The notes under the pieces: generated by a model
Databases searched by the model: none
What the model saw: only the letters and a program-made list of their open reading frames with translations
What the model was told of the DNA's origin: nothing
In this document: positions 25,020 to 34,548 of the stretch, one piece after another
Numbering within the stretch: position 1 is the stretch's first letter
Layout of the letters: each line of letters opens with the position of its first letter
Position numbers and translations under genes: made by a program
Source of the DNA: Bacillota bacterium
Lineage (GTDB): Bacteria > Bacillota > Sulfobacillia > JAJZYS01 > JAJZLH01
Reading direction: 5' to 3'
Assembly: GCA_021803575.1 (NCBI GenBank)
Contig: JAJZLH010000019.1
Location: 1 to 61,276, forward strand
DNA length: 61,276 bases

Positions 25020-25586
25020 ATGCCACCCGCCCTTCTGATCGCCCTGGTGCTCGCCCTCGGCCTGGACACGCTCAGTGTGTCGGCCGCCCTCGCCCCTCGC
25101 TTCCCGGAGCATCGCCTGCGCATCGCCATCACTTTCGCCCTGTTCGAAGCGGTGATGCCGCTGATCGGCATCGGCATCGGCCACCTCTTGGGCCGGGCGC
25201 TGGGACCGACCGGAGCGACGGTCGGCGCCGTGCTGCTGGTGGCTCTGGGCGGCTATTTCCTGGTGGCCAGACACGAGCAGGCACCGGCCTCCGGCCCGGC
25301 CGGCTCGGTCCCGGCCCAGGACTTCGCCGGCTGGCTTCTGGTCGGGCTGGGGCTGGCCATCTCCCTCGATGAGGTGGCGGTTGGCATCTCCTTCGCCCTG
25401 CTCGGCGTGCCCGTGCTTCCCGCTGTGCTGGCCATCCTGGCCCAGGCCTTCGCCTTCTCCCTGATCGGCTCCTCACTTGGCAAGGGCCTCGCCGACCGCT
25501 TCGGCGCCGTCGCCGAGCGCCTGGCCGGAGTCGTGCTGATCGGCCTGGGCGTGGTACAGCTGGGCCGCATCTTCCTCGGCTGGTGA
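25020..25586 (+). CDS. MntP-like putative manganese efflux protein
   Basis: LGLDTLSVSAAL and LDEVAVGISFALLG repeat motifs, six TM-like segments. Confidence 0.75.
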   Translation: MPPALLIALVLALGLDTLSVSAALAPRFPEHRLRIAITFALFEAVMPLIGIGIGHLLGRALGPTGATVGAVLLVALGGYFLVARHEQAPASGPAGSVPAQDFAGWLLVGLGLAISLDEVAVGISFALLGVPVLPAVLAILAQAFAFSLIGSSLGKGLADRFGAVAERLAGVVLIGLGVVQLGRIFLGW

Positions 25587-25590
25587 GGAA

Positions 25591-26106
25591 ATGAGCACAC
25601 TCGTCACGGAGCGCCTGCAACTCGTACCGTGGAGCGCTCGGCTCTGCCAGCTGGCTCTCGAGGACCGGCCGGCCCTGGCCGAGGCGATCGCCGCCAGAGT
25701 GCCCGAGGAGTGGCCGCAGGCAGACTTTGGCCGGATACTGCCCATGATCCGTGAGCTGGCCGAGAGCGTACCGGGACACGAACTCCCCAACTTCCTCACC
25801 ATCCACCGCCAGGACCGCTGTCTGATCGGCGGTATCGGCTTCACCCGGCCGCCGGCCGATGGCGACGGTGAGTTCGGCTACGATGTGATCCCGTCGTATC
25901 AGAACCAGGGTTACGCCACGGAGATGGGCCGGGCCGTGGTCGGCTGGGCATTTGGAGAACTCGCCCTCTCCGACCTCCGGGCCACCTGCCAGCCGGACAA
26001 TCTGGCGTCGGTCCGGGTCCTGGAAAAGATCGGCTTGCGACGGGTCGAGGAGACGGCGGACCTCGTCAGCTGGCTGCTGACGAGGTCCGAGTGGCTCTCT
26101 TCGTAA
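25591..26106 (+). CDS. GNAT family N-acetyltransferase (RimJ/RimL-like)
   Basis: IGGIGFTRPPADGDGEFGYDVIPSYQNQGYATEMGRAVVGWAF, NLASVRVLEKIGLRRVEE. Confidence 0.88.
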   Translation: MSTLVTERLQLVPWSARLCQLALEDRPALAEAIAARVPEEWPQADFGRILPMIRELAESVPGHELPNFLTIHRQDRCLIGGIGFTRPPADGDGEFGYDVIPSYQNQGYATEMGRAVVGWAFGELALSDLRATCQPDNLASVRVLEKIGLRRVEETADLVSWLLTRSEWLSS

Positions 26107-26123
26107 TCGCTTCGGAGCCTGAC

Positions 26124-26543
26124 TCAGGACTCGCTGCGGTCGCCTTGCACCACTTTCTCCAGTCCCAGGTCCTTCAGCAGCGCCTGGTGGTGGAGGGTCA
26201 GTTCGCGGGCCAAAGACTCCAGTTTCTTGCCGAGCGCATCGTGCTGCCGCTTCATTTTGTCGTACTGCTGGCTGAGGGTGCGCACCCGGCGCACTCTGGC
26301 CGTGGTCGTCATGTCGCCGACCGTCTTGCGTGAGCGTCGCTTGCTCGGAGCGGCACTGGGCTTGCCGCTGACCCGGTTGGCCAGCCGACCCAGATACAGC
26401 TTGATGCTGACCGCAGAGCGGTCCAGATCTGAGACCGCCTTCTCCACCGCCTCTGTGAACGGCAGTATCTGGGCATCGATTTGCTTTGCCAGGCCGGTCA
26501 GATATTCTCTTTCCTTCGGTTCAAACTTCCCTTTTGTCGCCAC
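26124..26543 (-). CDS. Hypothetical coiled-coil/basic protein
   Basis: 139 aa, Lys/Arg/Glu rich; GTG start with RBS TAGGAGG and an upstream promoter-like element. Confidence 0.65.
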   Translation of the reverse strand: MATKGKFEPKEREYLTGLAKQIDAQILPFTEAVEKAVSDLDRSAVSIKLYLGRLANRVSGKPSAAPSKRRSRKTVGDMTTTARVRRVRTLSQQYDKMKRQHDALGKKLESLARELTLHHQALLKDLGLEKVVQGDRSES

Positions 26544-26574
26544 TCCGCCCGCCTCCTATAGGTTGCATTCCAGT

Positions 26575-26593
26575 GCCAAGTATAACACTTGGC
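26575..26593. promoter_or_regulatory. Palindrome overlapping a -10 element upstream of the coiled-coil protein
   Basis: GCCAAGT-ataac-ACTTGGC; minus strand reads TGTTATACT (extended -10). Confidence 0.6.
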
Positions 26594-26745
26594 CGCACCC
26601 AAATTCGGCCATGTTCGCGATATATCCCGACCAGACCGATTCCCGATGGCGGCCGATCTTCGCCGACCCTTCGCCGCACCAGAGCTCGGCCGCCGGGCCT
26701 AGCGCCCCGCCGCCAAACTGCTGCAGAGGCCACGCAGCACGTACA

Positions 26746-27339
26746 CTAGAGGAGATCGGGGTCGTGCTGAATGAACAGCTCTCCATTGCCGATCGGGACC
26801 AGTACCTGCCGGCTGCCTGGGGTGGCGGCCACCAGGCTGCGGAAGCCTGCCAGCTCGCCCGCCTTGTCCACAGCGTTGTCGACCACCAGCAGGCCGTCCT
26901 GGGCCAGGATGCGGAACAGGTCCGGCCACCAGTTCACATAACGCTTGCGGTCGGCGTCCAGGAAGATCAGGTCCCAGTCTCGGGCCCGCGCCGTCTTCAG
27001 AAATTCCGTCGCATCGCCTGGCACCAGCTCGATCCCCCCTGCGAGGCCAGCCTCCTGGAAGTTCGCCCGGGCCATGGCCAGCTTTTGCTGATCGGCTTCC
27101 AGCGTCACCAGGCGTGCGCCGTCGGGGACGGCATCGGCCCACCAGATCGTCGAGTAGCCGTTGGAGGTTCCCACCTCCAGGACGCTCCGGGGCGCCATCG
27201 CCCGGATCAGCATCCACAGCATCAGCCCGGTGTCGGCCGTGATGTTCAGCATCTTCTCGGCGTGCGCCGTGGCAGCGCGGTCGCTCTTCTCGCCAAACTG
27301 CTTCAGGTGGCGCAACAGCGCCTCGCGCTCCGGCCTCAC
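26746..27339 (-). CDS. SAM-dependent O-methyltransferase (caffeoyl-CoA/COMT-like)
   Basis: VLEVGTSNGYSTIWWADAV, WDLIFLDADRKRYVNWWPDLFRILAQDGLLVVDNAV. Confidence 0.9.
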   Translation of the reverse strand: MRPEREALLRHLKQFGEKSDRAATAHAEKMLNITADTGLMLWMLIRAMAPRSVLEVGTSNGYSTIWWADAVPDGARLVTLEADQQKLAMARANFQEAGLAGGIELVPGDATEFLKTARARDWDLIFLDADRKRYVNWWPDLFRILAQDGLLVVDNAVDKAGELAGFRSLVAATPGSRQVLVPIGNGELFIQHDPDLL

Positions 27340-27350
27340 CCGGCCACCCC

Positions 27351-28250
27351 CTACAGGATCACCTTGCCCAGGGCCGAGGCGATCAGCCCAGCCGCCATCT
27401 GGCCCGTCCGGTTATGGTCGTCCAGGATCGGATTCACCTCGACCACGCTCAGCGAGCCCAGCCTGCCGCTTTTGGCCACCAGCTCCATGGCCAGATGCGC
27501 CTCCCGGTAGGTGATGCCTCCCGGCACCGGTGTGCCGACGCCCGGCGCCTCTTTGGGATCGATCACGTCGAGGTCGAGGCTGACATGCAGGTGGTCGACG
27601 TCGGCCAGGGCGTCCAGCGCCTGCTCCATCACGGTCTGCATGCGCAGGCGGTCGAGGTCGGTCATGGTCGCCACGTTGAGTCCGGACTCCCGGATCGCCT
27701 GGCGCTCCTCAAGGTCGAGATCGCGGGCACCGATCAGCCAGACGTCCGGCTCGGCCACGAAAGGCGCGTCCGGCCAGGCGGCCAACAGGTCGGCGTGGCC
27801 GCGGCCCACTGCCGCTGCCAGCGCCATGCCGTGGATGTTGCCGCTCGGTGTGGTTCGGTCGGTGTTGAAGTCGCCGTGGGCGTCCAGCCAGATCAGGCCG
27901 ACCCGGCGGCCGAGCAGGGAGGCTCCGGCCAGGGCGCCGATGCCGATGGAGTGGTCGCCGCCCAGCACGACCGGCAGGGCGCCGCCCTGACCCAAGGAGG
28001 CCACGGCTTGGGCCAGTTCCCGGTTGACCCGCACCACCTCGGCCAGGTAGTGCAGGCGGGGGCTCTCGCCGCGCTCAAGGCGCGAGGCGTGGCGGACCTC
28101 CAGGTCGCCGTGGTCGGTCACGGCGAGGCCAAGCTGCTCCAGCTCCTGCTGGAGCCCGGCGTAGCGAATGGCGGAGGGCCCCATGTCGACGCCCCTTCGC
28201 CCGGCGCCGAGATCCATCGGCACACCCAGCACGGCCACCCGGTTCCTCAT
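27351..28250 (-). CDS. rocF: Arginase
   Basis: VVLGGDHSIGIGALAG, GLIWLDAHGDFNTDRTTPSGNIHGMALA, HVSLDLDVIDPKEAPGVGTPVPGGITYREAH metal-binding motifs. Confidence 0.92.
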   Translation of the reverse strand: MRNRVAVLGVPMDLGAGRRGVDMGPSAIRYAGLQQELEQLGLAVTDHGDLEVRHASRLERGESPRLHYLAEVVRVNRELAQAVASLGQGGALPVVLGGDHSIGIGALAGASLLGRRVGLIWLDAHGDFNTDRTTPSGNIHGMALAAAVGRGHADLLAAWPDAPFVAEPDVWLIGARDLDLEERQAIRESGLNVATMTDLDRLRMQTVMEQALDALADVDHLHVSLDLDVIDPKEAPGVGTPVPGGITYREAHLAMELVAKSGRLGSLSVVEVNPILDDHNRTGQMAAGLIASALGKVIL

Positions 28251-28266
28251 CGCCGACCCTCCCATA

Positions 28267-29424
28267 TCACTCCGCGCTCTGCCGCCACTCGGCCAGCGCC
28301 TTCGTGAGCCCGGATGGCGAGTTCAGGGCAGGGTCCTGCCACACCCGCTGCCAGAGCCACTCCTGGCACGGCCCCAGCCACGGCCCGGGCGGCCGCTCAC
28401 AGATCCGGGCGATGGCACTGGGCCGAAGCGCCAGACACCGCTGGACGCCCTCGGCCTGGGCCCGCTGCCACACACCCTGGTAACGCTCTGGCTGAACCGC
28501 CGCCAGCCAGCCCAGCTCGCCCTCCGTACACCAGCTGGCGAGGCGGCGCTCGGCCGGCGCCGAGTGCGGCAGATCGCTGCTCAAGAGCGCCGCCAGCTGG
28601 ACCAGCCTGCCGTGGCGCCGGTCCCCCAGGCGTCCCTTCAGCCAGGCCAGACCCGCCTCCAGATCGCCGCCCGATGCGGCCAGGGAGAGGACGGCCAGGG
28701 CTGGATCAGGCGGAACCTCCTGCCAGGTGGGCAGGCCCGCCCATGGCCAGAGCGGGCGGAGCAATGGCTGATAGTGCTTCCACGCCGCGGCGGCCGCCTC
28801 CCCCTGGATGAGGCGCCACAGTTCGTCGTCAGCGCGACTTCTGGGACAGCCGGAGAGGGCGTCCGGCTGCCACAGGGCGGCTTCGGTCGCTGGCTCGGCG
28901 CTAAGGCGGTGGGAACTGACCAGCCGGATGCCGCGCAGGATGCGCAAGGGGTCCTCGCCAAGGCGCGCCCGAGCGGGGGGAAGCGCCCGCAGCGTCCCGG
29001 CCGTCAGATCGACACGGCCGCCGAACGGGTCGATCCAGCCTCCCTCTGGGGTGAGGGCGATGGCGTTCACCGTGTAGTCGCGGCGGGCGAGGTCGGCCTG
29101 CACTGTGTTTACGTAATGCACGGTGGCGGGGTGACGGCGATCCTGGTAATCCGCCTCCTGGCGCAGGCGTGCCAGGTGGTAGATGGCGCCGGGCCGCCGG
29201 AGCTGCACCACCCCGAAGCCGAGATCCCGCACCCGCCCCAGGGCAGCGAGCAGAGGCCTGAGCTCCTCCGGCGCAGCGCTGGTCGCCAGGTCAATCTCCC
29301 GCCATGGTCTGCCCAGAAGGGCGTCGCGCACACCGCCGCCCACCAGCACCACGGAGTGCCCGGCGGCTTCCAGAGCGCCCGTCACCGGCGCCGCCTCAGC
29401 CAAGAGCGACTCGACTCGGTCCAC
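28267..29424 (-). CDS. CCA tRNA nucleotidyltransferase/poly(A) polymerase family protein
   Basis: VVLVGGGVRDALLGRPWREIDLATSAAPEEL, RRDYTVNAIALTPEGGWIDPFGGRVDL, LGEDPLRILRGIRLVS. Confidence 0.9.
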   Translation of the reverse strand: MDRVESLLAEAAPVTGALEAAGHSVVLVGGGVRDALLGRPWREIDLATSAAPEELRPLLAALGRVRDLGFGVVQLRRPGAIYHLARLRQEADYQDRRHPATVHYVNTVQADLARRDYTVNAIALTPEGGWIDPFGGRVDLTAGTLRALPPARARLGEDPLRILRGIRLVSSHRLSAEPATEAALWQPDALSGCPRSRADDELWRLIQGEAAAAAWKHYQPLLRPLWPWAGLPTWQEVPPDPALAVLSLAASGGDLEAGLAWLKGRLGDRRHGRLVQLAALLSSDLPHSAPAERRLASWCTEGELGWLAAVQPERYQGVWQRAQAEGVQRCLALRPSAIARICERPPGPWLGPCQEWLWQRVWQDPALNSPSGLTKALAEWRQSAE

Positions 29425-29463
29425 CGGCGCCCCTCCTTGGCCGGGCGGCTCCCAGCAACCAGG

Positions 29464-29487
29464 CGGCGGGGCCGTCTGGCCCCGCCG
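29464..29487 (-). terminator. Strong GC hairpin downstream of rpsI, no U-tract
   Basis: CGGCGGGGCC-AGAC-GGCCCCGCCG, 10-bp perfect stem, on the minus strand between rpsI and the nucleotidyltransferase gene. Confidence 0.55.
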
Positions 29488-29492
29488 GTCGA

Positions 29493-29891
29493 TCAGCGCT
29501 TGGAGAACTGCGACGCCTTTCGGGCCTTCTTCAGTCCGTACTTGCGGCGCTCCTTGACCCGGGAGTCACGGGTGAGGAGGCCGGCCTGCTTCAGCTGGGG
29601 GTGGAAGTTGGAGTCGATGCGCAGGAGCACCCTGGCCAAGGCGTGGCGGACGGCGCCGGCCTGGCCGCTCACACCGCCGCCCTTGACGGTGGCGGTGATG
29701 TCGAAGCTGGACTGGGTGCCGGTCAGGATCAGGGGTACCTGGGCATAGGCACGCATGGTGGTGACAGGAAAGTACTCCTCGAGCGGGCGGTTATTGACCT
29801 CAATCTTGCCATGGCCCGGCCGCACGTAGACGCGCGCCACGGCCTCCTTCCGCCTGCCGACTGCGAACACGGCGTCAGTCGCCATTGGCAA
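29493..29891 (-). CDS. rpsI: 30S ribosomal protein S9
   Basis: [32 protein letters not shown] ... [24 protein letters not shown]. Confidence 0.98.
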   Translation of the reverse strand: MPMATDAVFAVGRRKEAVARVYVRPGHGKIEVNNRPLEEYFPVTTMRAYAQVPLILTGTQSSFDITATVKGGGVSGQAGAVRHALARVLLRIDSNFHPQLKQAGLLTRDSRVKERRKYGLKKARKASQFSKR

Positions 29892-30318
29892 CCTCCCTCA
29901 GAACTGGCTGCTGGGCCTGGTGCGGGTGGTCCGGCCCCGGGTACACCTTGAGTTTGGTGAACAACTGGCGGCCCAGTTTGTTCTTGGGCAGCATGCCCCT
30001 CACCGCTCTCTCCAGGACGCGTTCCGGGTGGCGGGCCAGCGCCTGGGACACCGTCTCCTGGCGGAGGCCGCCGGGGTAGCCGGTGTGGCGGCTGTACACC
30101 TTATCGGTCAGCTTCTTGCCGCTCAGTCTCACCTCGGCCGCATTGACCACCACCACGAAATCGCCCATGTCCACGGACGGCGTGAAGGTGGGCTTGGTCT
30201 TGCCCCTCAGGATCGATGCCACCTCGACTGCCACGCGGCCCAAGATCTGATCCTTGGCGTCGATCAGAACCCAGTTGCGCTGGGCGGTCTGGGTGGTCAC
30301 CATCGGCGTGTCGGTCAC
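29875..30318 (-). CDS. rplM: 50S ribosomal protein L13
   Basis: [48 protein letters not shown] start at 30318 after GGAGGATCACCT. Confidence 0.97.
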   Translation of the reverse strand: MTDTPMVTTQTAQRNWVLIDAKDQILGRVAVEVASILRGKTKPTFTPSVDMGDFVVVVNAAEVRLSGKKLTDKVYSRHTGYPGGLRQETVSQALARHPERVLERAVRGMLPKNKLGRQLFTKLKVYPGPDHPHQAQQPVLREVANGD

Positions 30319-30354
30319 AGGTGATCCTCCTTGGAGGCCAGGAGCGGCCAACGC

Positions 30355-31134
30355 TTAGTGTCTCCCAGGGTCAGGGGCGGTGTCAAGGAAGGGCGGGCCG
30401 GCGTAGTGCACCTGGACTAGGGTCAGCCCCCTGGCCTTGGCCGTGTGTCCGGCCAGAGCCCGGTCCCTGCCGCTCAGCACGGCTGCCATGCTGTCGGCCG
30501 GCCGCTTGCCCAGCCCCACTTCCATGAGCGTGCCAGCGATGTTGCGGGCCATGTGGTAGAGGAAGCCGCTGGCCGTCATCTCGATCAGGAGCAACTGCTC
30601 GGGAAGCGTTGCCACTCTGAGTTGCCACATCCGCCGGCTGGCGTCCAGGTGCTGGCGGCCCGAGAAGCTCCGGAAGTCGTGCTCGCCGATGAGGGCGGCC
30701 GCTGCGGCGGACATGGCCGGGACGTCCAGTGGCAGGGCGAGGTGTAGCGTGAACCGGCGGTAGATCGGCCTCGCCCCGCTGGCCGTGTCCACCAGGTATC
30801 GGTAGGTCTTGGCCACCGCCTGCCGGCGGGGGTCGAAGCCGGGGGCCGCCTCCTCTGCCGTGAGCACCGTGAGGTCCGGCGGCAGGTGGGCGTTCAGGGC
30901 CATCGGCCAGCGCCCTGGGTCGAGGGCGAAGCCGGTGTCGAAGCTCACCACCTGACCGAGGGCGTGCACCCCCTGGTCGGTGCGGCCAGCGCCCTGCAGT
31001 TGTACGGATTGGCCGGTGAGGCGGCTGGCTGCCGCCTCCAGGGTGCCCTGCACGGTGCGGCCCTTGTCCGGGCTCTGGCGCTGGAAGCCAGCGAAATCAG
31101 TGCCCTCGTAGGCCACGACCAGTTTCAGGCGCAC
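30355..31134 (-). CDS. truA: tRNA pseudouridine(38-40) synthase
   Basis: YEGTDFAGFQRQ, GAGRTDQGVHALGQV, SGFLYHMARNIAGTLMEVG. Confidence 0.95.
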   Translation of the reverse strand: MRLKLVVAYEGTDFAGFQRQSPDKGRTVQGTLEAAASRLTGQSVQLQGAGRTDQGVHALGQVVSFDTGFALDPGRWPMALNAHLPPDLTVLTAEEAAPGFDPRRQAVAKTYRYLVDTASGARPIYRRFTLHLALPLDVPAMSAAAAALIGEHDFRSFSGRQHLDASRRMWQLRVATLPEQLLLIEMTASGFLYHMARNIAGTLMEVGLGKRPADSMAAVLSGRDRALAGHTAKARGLTLVQVHYAGPPFLDTAPDPGRH

Positions 31135-31138
31135 CTGT

Positions 31139-31477
31139 TCAGACCAGCTCGAGCATCACCATCGGCGCACTGTCACCGCGCCGCTCGCCCATCTTCAGGA
31201 TGCGGGTGTAGCCGCCCGGCCGGTCCTTGTACTTGGGGGCGATGGCCTCGAACAGCTTGGTCACCGTGTCCTCGTCGAACAGGTAGCTGGCGACCTTGCG
31301 GCGGTTGGTGAGGTTGTCCTGCTTGGCGGTGGTGATCAGCTTCTCGGCGATCGACGACACCTCTTCGGCCCTGGCCGCCGTGGTGATGATCTTGCCGCTC
31401 TTGAAGAAGGAGGTGACCTGGCTGCGGAACATGGCCCGCTGGGCCTGCCAGCTTCGTCTCAGTCGTCGCTCCGGCAT
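31139..31477 (-). CDS. rplQ: 50S ribosomal protein L17
   Basis: AQRAMFRSQVTSFFKSGKIITTAARAEEVSSIAEKLIT...GGYTRILKMGERRGDSAPMVMLELV; start at 31477. Confidence 0.95.
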   Translation of the reverse strand: MPERRLRRSWQAQRAMFRSQVTSFFKSGKIITTAARAEEVSSIAEKLITTAKQDNLTNRRKVASYLFDEDTVTKLFEAIAPKYKDRPGGYTRILKMGERRGDSAPMVMLELV

Positions 31478-31479
31478 CG

Positions 31480-32445
31480 CTATCCCTCCACCTGGCGAAA
31501 GCCCAGTCCCAGCTGCGCCAGTTTGGCACGCACTTCGTCCAGGGACTTGGTGCCCAGATTGCGCACCTTCTTGATCTCGTCCTCGTCCTTCTGCACCAGC
31601 TCGTACACCGAGTTGATGCCGGCCCGCTTCAGGCAGTTGTAGGAGCGCACCGAGAGGTCCAGCTCCTCCACCGGCATCTCGCGCAGGCGGTCTTCGGCGC
31701 TGCTGGCGTGGGCGGTGCCGGTGGCACCCTCGCTCACACCGCCGAGGTCCATGAACAGCCGGAGGTGGTCGGTCAGGATGCCGGCCGAGGTGGCCACCGC
31801 GTGCTCCGGCGAGACGGCGCCGTTGGTCCACAGCTCGAGCTCCAGACGGTCGTAGTCGGTGACCTGGCCGACCCGGGTGTCACCGATCGTGTAGTTGACG
31901 CGGCGCACCGGCGAGAACATGGCGTCGACCGGGATGAGGCCGATCGGCGCATCCGGGTGCTTCAGCTTGTCGGCGCTGACGTAGCCGCGGCCCCGCTCCA
32001 CCGTGATCTCCATCTCCAGCTTGGCCCCCTTGGTCAAGGTGGCCAGCACCTGGTCCGGGTTGAGCACGTCCAGGTCCGGGTCCTTGATCACATCGCCGGC
32101 CCGGATGGCACCGGGGCCCTTGGCCTCGATGCGGATGGTCTTCGCCTCTTCGGTGTGCAGGCGGACGTTCAGCGACTTCAGGTTGAGCACGATGTCGGTG
32201 GTGTCCTCCACCACACCGGGCACGGTGGAGAACTCGTGCAGCACGCCTTCGATCTTGAGCGCCGTCACGGCGGCGCCTGGGATCGATCCGAGCAGGATGC
32301 GCCTCAGCGAGTTGCCCAGCGTGATGCCGTAGCCCCGCTCCAGCGGCTCGACGACAAACCGCCCGTAGGTACCGGTTGCGTCCAGCTCCGCCACGGAAAT
32401 GGTCGGGACGGTGGTGTCGGTCACGCTCACAGCCCCCTCGCTCAC
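31480..32445 (-). CDS. rpoA: RNA polymerase subunit alpha
   Basis: [61 protein letters not shown]; alpha-[19 protein letters not shown]. Confidence 0.99.
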   Translation of the reverse strand: MSEGAVSVTDTTVPTISVAELDATGTYGRFVVEPLERGYGITLGNSLRRILLGSIPGAAVTALKIEGVLHEFSTVPGVVEDTTDIVLNLKSLNVRLHTEEAKTIRIEAKGPGAIRAGDVIKDPDLDVLNPDQVLATLTKGAKLEMEITVERGRGYVSADKLKHPDAPIGLIPVDAMFSPVRRVNYTIGDTRVGQVTDYDRLELELWTNGAVSPEHAVATSAGILTDHLRLFMDLGGVSEGATGTAHASSAEDRLREMPVEELDLSVRSYNCLKRAGINSVYELVQKDEDEIKKVRNLGTKSLDEVRAKLAQLGLGFRQVEG

Positions 32446-33068
32446 CTTGAGTAAAGCTCCACGATCATGTGCTCCTCGACCGGCGTGTCGATCTCAGCCC
32501 GCTCCGGAAGGCGCAGCAGCGTTCCCTCCAGCTTCTCCATATCGACCTCCAGCCACTCCGGCACCGTCCGGCCCTGGGCCACCTGACGCAGATCCTCGTA
32601 GCGGGGGTTCTTGCGGCTCGACTCCGCCACGCTGATCTTGTCGCCGGGCCGGACCAGGATGGAGGGAATCGACGCCTTCTTGCCATTCAGCAAGAAGTGG
32701 CCGTGGCGCACCATCTGCCTGGCCTCTGGACGCGATCCGCCCAGCCCCATCCGGTAGACCACGTTGTCCAGCCGCCGTTCCAGGAGCTGCAGCATGCGCT
32801 CACCGGTGGCCCCGGTGGAGCGCTGCGCCCGCTCGAAGGTGTTGCGGAACTGGGACTCCATCAGGCCGTAGAAGCGCTTGGCCTTTTGCTTCTCGCGCAG
32901 CTGCAGCCCGTACCCGGAGAGTTTGCGCCTGCCCAGCCCATGCTGGCCTGGCGGCACGCCCCGCTTCTTCACAGGGCACTTGTCGGTGTAACACTTCTCG
33001 GCCTTCAGGAAGAGCTTCGTGCCCTCCCGCCGGCACAGCCGGCAGACCGGTCCAGTCTCTCTCGCCAT
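32442..33068 (-). CDS. rpsD: 30S ribosomal protein S4 (zinc-binding type)
   Basis: [28 protein letters not shown]...[19 protein letters not shown]. Confidence 0.98.
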   Translation of the reverse strand: MARETGPVCRLCRREGTKLFLKAEKCYTDKCPVKKRGVPPGQHGLGRRKLSGYGLQLREKQKAKRFYGLMESQFRNTFERAQRSTGATGERMLQLLERRLDNVVYRMGLGGSRPEARQMVRHGHFLLNGKKASIPSILVRPGDKISVAESSRKNPRYEDLRQVAQGRTVPEWLEVDMEKLEGTLLRLPERAEIDTPVEEHMIVELYSR

Positions 33069-33082
33069 GATGTCTGTGCCCC

Positions 33083-33478
33083 CTACACCCGCCGCCGCTT
33101 GGGCGGACGGCAGCCGTTGTGCGGAATCGGCGTCACGTCGCGGATCATGGTGACCTCCAGCCCGGCCGTCTGCAGGGAGCGGATGGCCGCTTCACGGCCC
33201 GCGCCCGGACCCTTCACCCACACTTCAACCTCGCGCATGCCCTGGTCCATGGCCTGCTTGGCGGCGGCCTCAGCGGCCACCTGAGCGGCAAAGGGCGTGG
33301 ACTTCCTCGAGCCCTTGAACCCCTGCATGCCGGAGGAGGCCCAGGCCAGGGAATTGCCGGTGGGGTCGGTGATGGTGACCAGCGTGTTGTTGAAGGTGCT
33401 CTTGACGTGGGCGATGCCGCGCTCGACGTGGCGGCGCTCCCGCTTCCTGGGTCGAGTCCCGGTTCGCTTAGGCACCAA
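33083..33478 (-). CDS. rpsK: 30S ribosomal protein S11
   Basis: [46 protein letters not shown]. Confidence 0.98.
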   Translation of the reverse strand: MVPKRTGTRPRKRERRHVERGIAHVKSTFNNTLVTITDPTGNSLAWASSGMQGFKGSRKSTPFAAQVAAEAAAKQAMDQGMREVEVWVKGPGAGREAAIRSLQTAGLEVTMIRDVTPIPHNGCRPPKRRRV

Positions 33479-33520
33479 GGGGCCCCCTCTCGTTGTTCGG
33501 GCTCAGACTCATGCAGATAC

Positions 33521-33895
33521 TCATGCCTTCTTCCGCTTCACGCCGACGGTGCGGCGGGGCCCCTTACGGGTGCGGGCATTGGTGTGGGTGCGCTGCCCGT
33601 GCACGGGCAGGCCGCGGCGGTGACGCACGCCCCGGTAGGCCGAGATCTCGACCAGCCGCCGGATGTTCATCGCCGTCTCCCGCTGCAGATCGCCCTCCAC
33701 CCGGTAGCCCTTTTCCACGGCGTCACGCAGCCGGGTCACCTGGTCCTCGGTCAGGTCGCGCACCCGGACATCCGGGTCCACCGCTGTGTCGGCCAGGATC
33801 TTCCGGGCCAGGCTGGGGCCAATGCCGAAAATGTAAGGCAACGCTGCTTCGATCCGCTTTTCCCTGGGCAGGTCAACGCCTGCAATACGTGCCAT
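33521..33895 (-). CDS. rpsM: 30S ribosomal protein S13
   Basis: [26 protein letters not shown]...[31 protein letters not shown]. Confidence 0.98.
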   Translation of the reverse strand: MARIAGVDLPREKRIEAALPYIFGIGPSLARKILADTAVDPDVRVRDLTEDQVTRLRDAVEKGYRVEGDLQRETAMNIRRLVEISAYRGVRHRRGLPVHGQRTHTNARTRKGPRRTVGVKRKKA

Positions 33896-33906
33896 GTGAT
33901 CCCTCC

Positions 33907-34020
33907 TTAGCCTTGGGCCTGCTTGTGCTTCGGGTTCTCGCAGATGACGAAGACCCGGCCCTGGCGGCGCACGATCTTGCACTTCTCGCACATCTTCTTG
34001 ACGGACGGCCGGACCTTCAT
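33907..34020 (-). CDS. rpmJ: 50S ribosomal protein L36 (not in ORF track)
   Basis: [37 protein letters not shown] read directly from the sequence. Confidence 0.97.
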   Translation of the reverse strand: MKVRPSVKKMCEKCKIVRRQGRVFVICENPKHKQAQG

Positions 34021-34036
34021 GTCATAAGCCTCCTGC

Positions 34037-34255
34037 TCACTTCAATCGGTAGGTGATGCGACCGCGGGTCAGGTCGTAGGGTGAAAGTTCAATCGTCACC
34101 CGGTCGCCGGGCAGGATGCGGATGAAGTGCATCCGAAGTTTGCCCGAGATATGGGCCAGCACCTTGTGGCCGTTGTCCAGCTCGACCCGGAACATGGCAT
34201 TGGGCAAGGGTTCAACCACCCGGCCCTCCACCTCGATCGTGTCCTCTTTGGGCAT
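34037..34255 (-). CDS. infA: Translation initiation factor IF-1
   Basis: [72 protein letters not shown]. Confidence 0.98.
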   Translation of the reverse strand: MPKEDTIEVEGRVVEPLPNAMFRVELDNGHKVLAHISGKLRMHFIRILPGDRVTIELSPYDLTRGRITYRLK

Positions 34256-34547
34256 CCTCCGCACCTCCTCCCCCGTCCGCCTGGGTCTCGATCGCTTCCA
34301 GCTCCCGAGCGAGCTCGTGGTCGTCCGGCTGGTAGGACCGCTCTCGCCACTCCTCGAGCCGCTCGGTGGTAGCGTCTACCACCTGGAGATGGCGGGGGTT
34401 CTTCCGCTTCGGACGCGCCATTGCATGGAGCTTGCCATCGGCGATCAGGCACCGGCCCTCGGCGTGACCGACCACCAGGAACAGGCGGCTGTGGTCACGG
34501 CCACGGGTCGACCTCACCAACGCACCGACGGCTGGCTCTTCCGCCAT
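34212..34547 (-). CDS. KOW/L14e-like RNA-binding protein
   Basis: [21 protein letters not shown]...KNPRHLQVV; between map and infA; overlaps the infA start by 44 nt. Confidence 0.75.
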   Translation of the reverse strand: MAEEPAVGALVRSTRGRDHSRLFLVVGHAEGRCLIADGKLHAMARPKRKNPRHLQVVDATTERLEEWRERSYQPDDHELARELEAIETQADGGGGAEDAQRGHDRGGGPGG

Positions 34548-34548
34548 T

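Noticed and set aside
26521-26760. Several overlapping short ORFs in the 26.5-26.76 kb gap
   Set aside because: No RBS, no motifs, both strands; best explained as intergenic sequence carrying the coiled-coil gene promoter.
30326-30337. CCTCCTTGGAGG palindrome at the rplM Shine-Dalgarno as an RNA switch
   Set aside because: Arms are adjacent, so the RNA hairpin could form only about 4 bp; more likely incidental.
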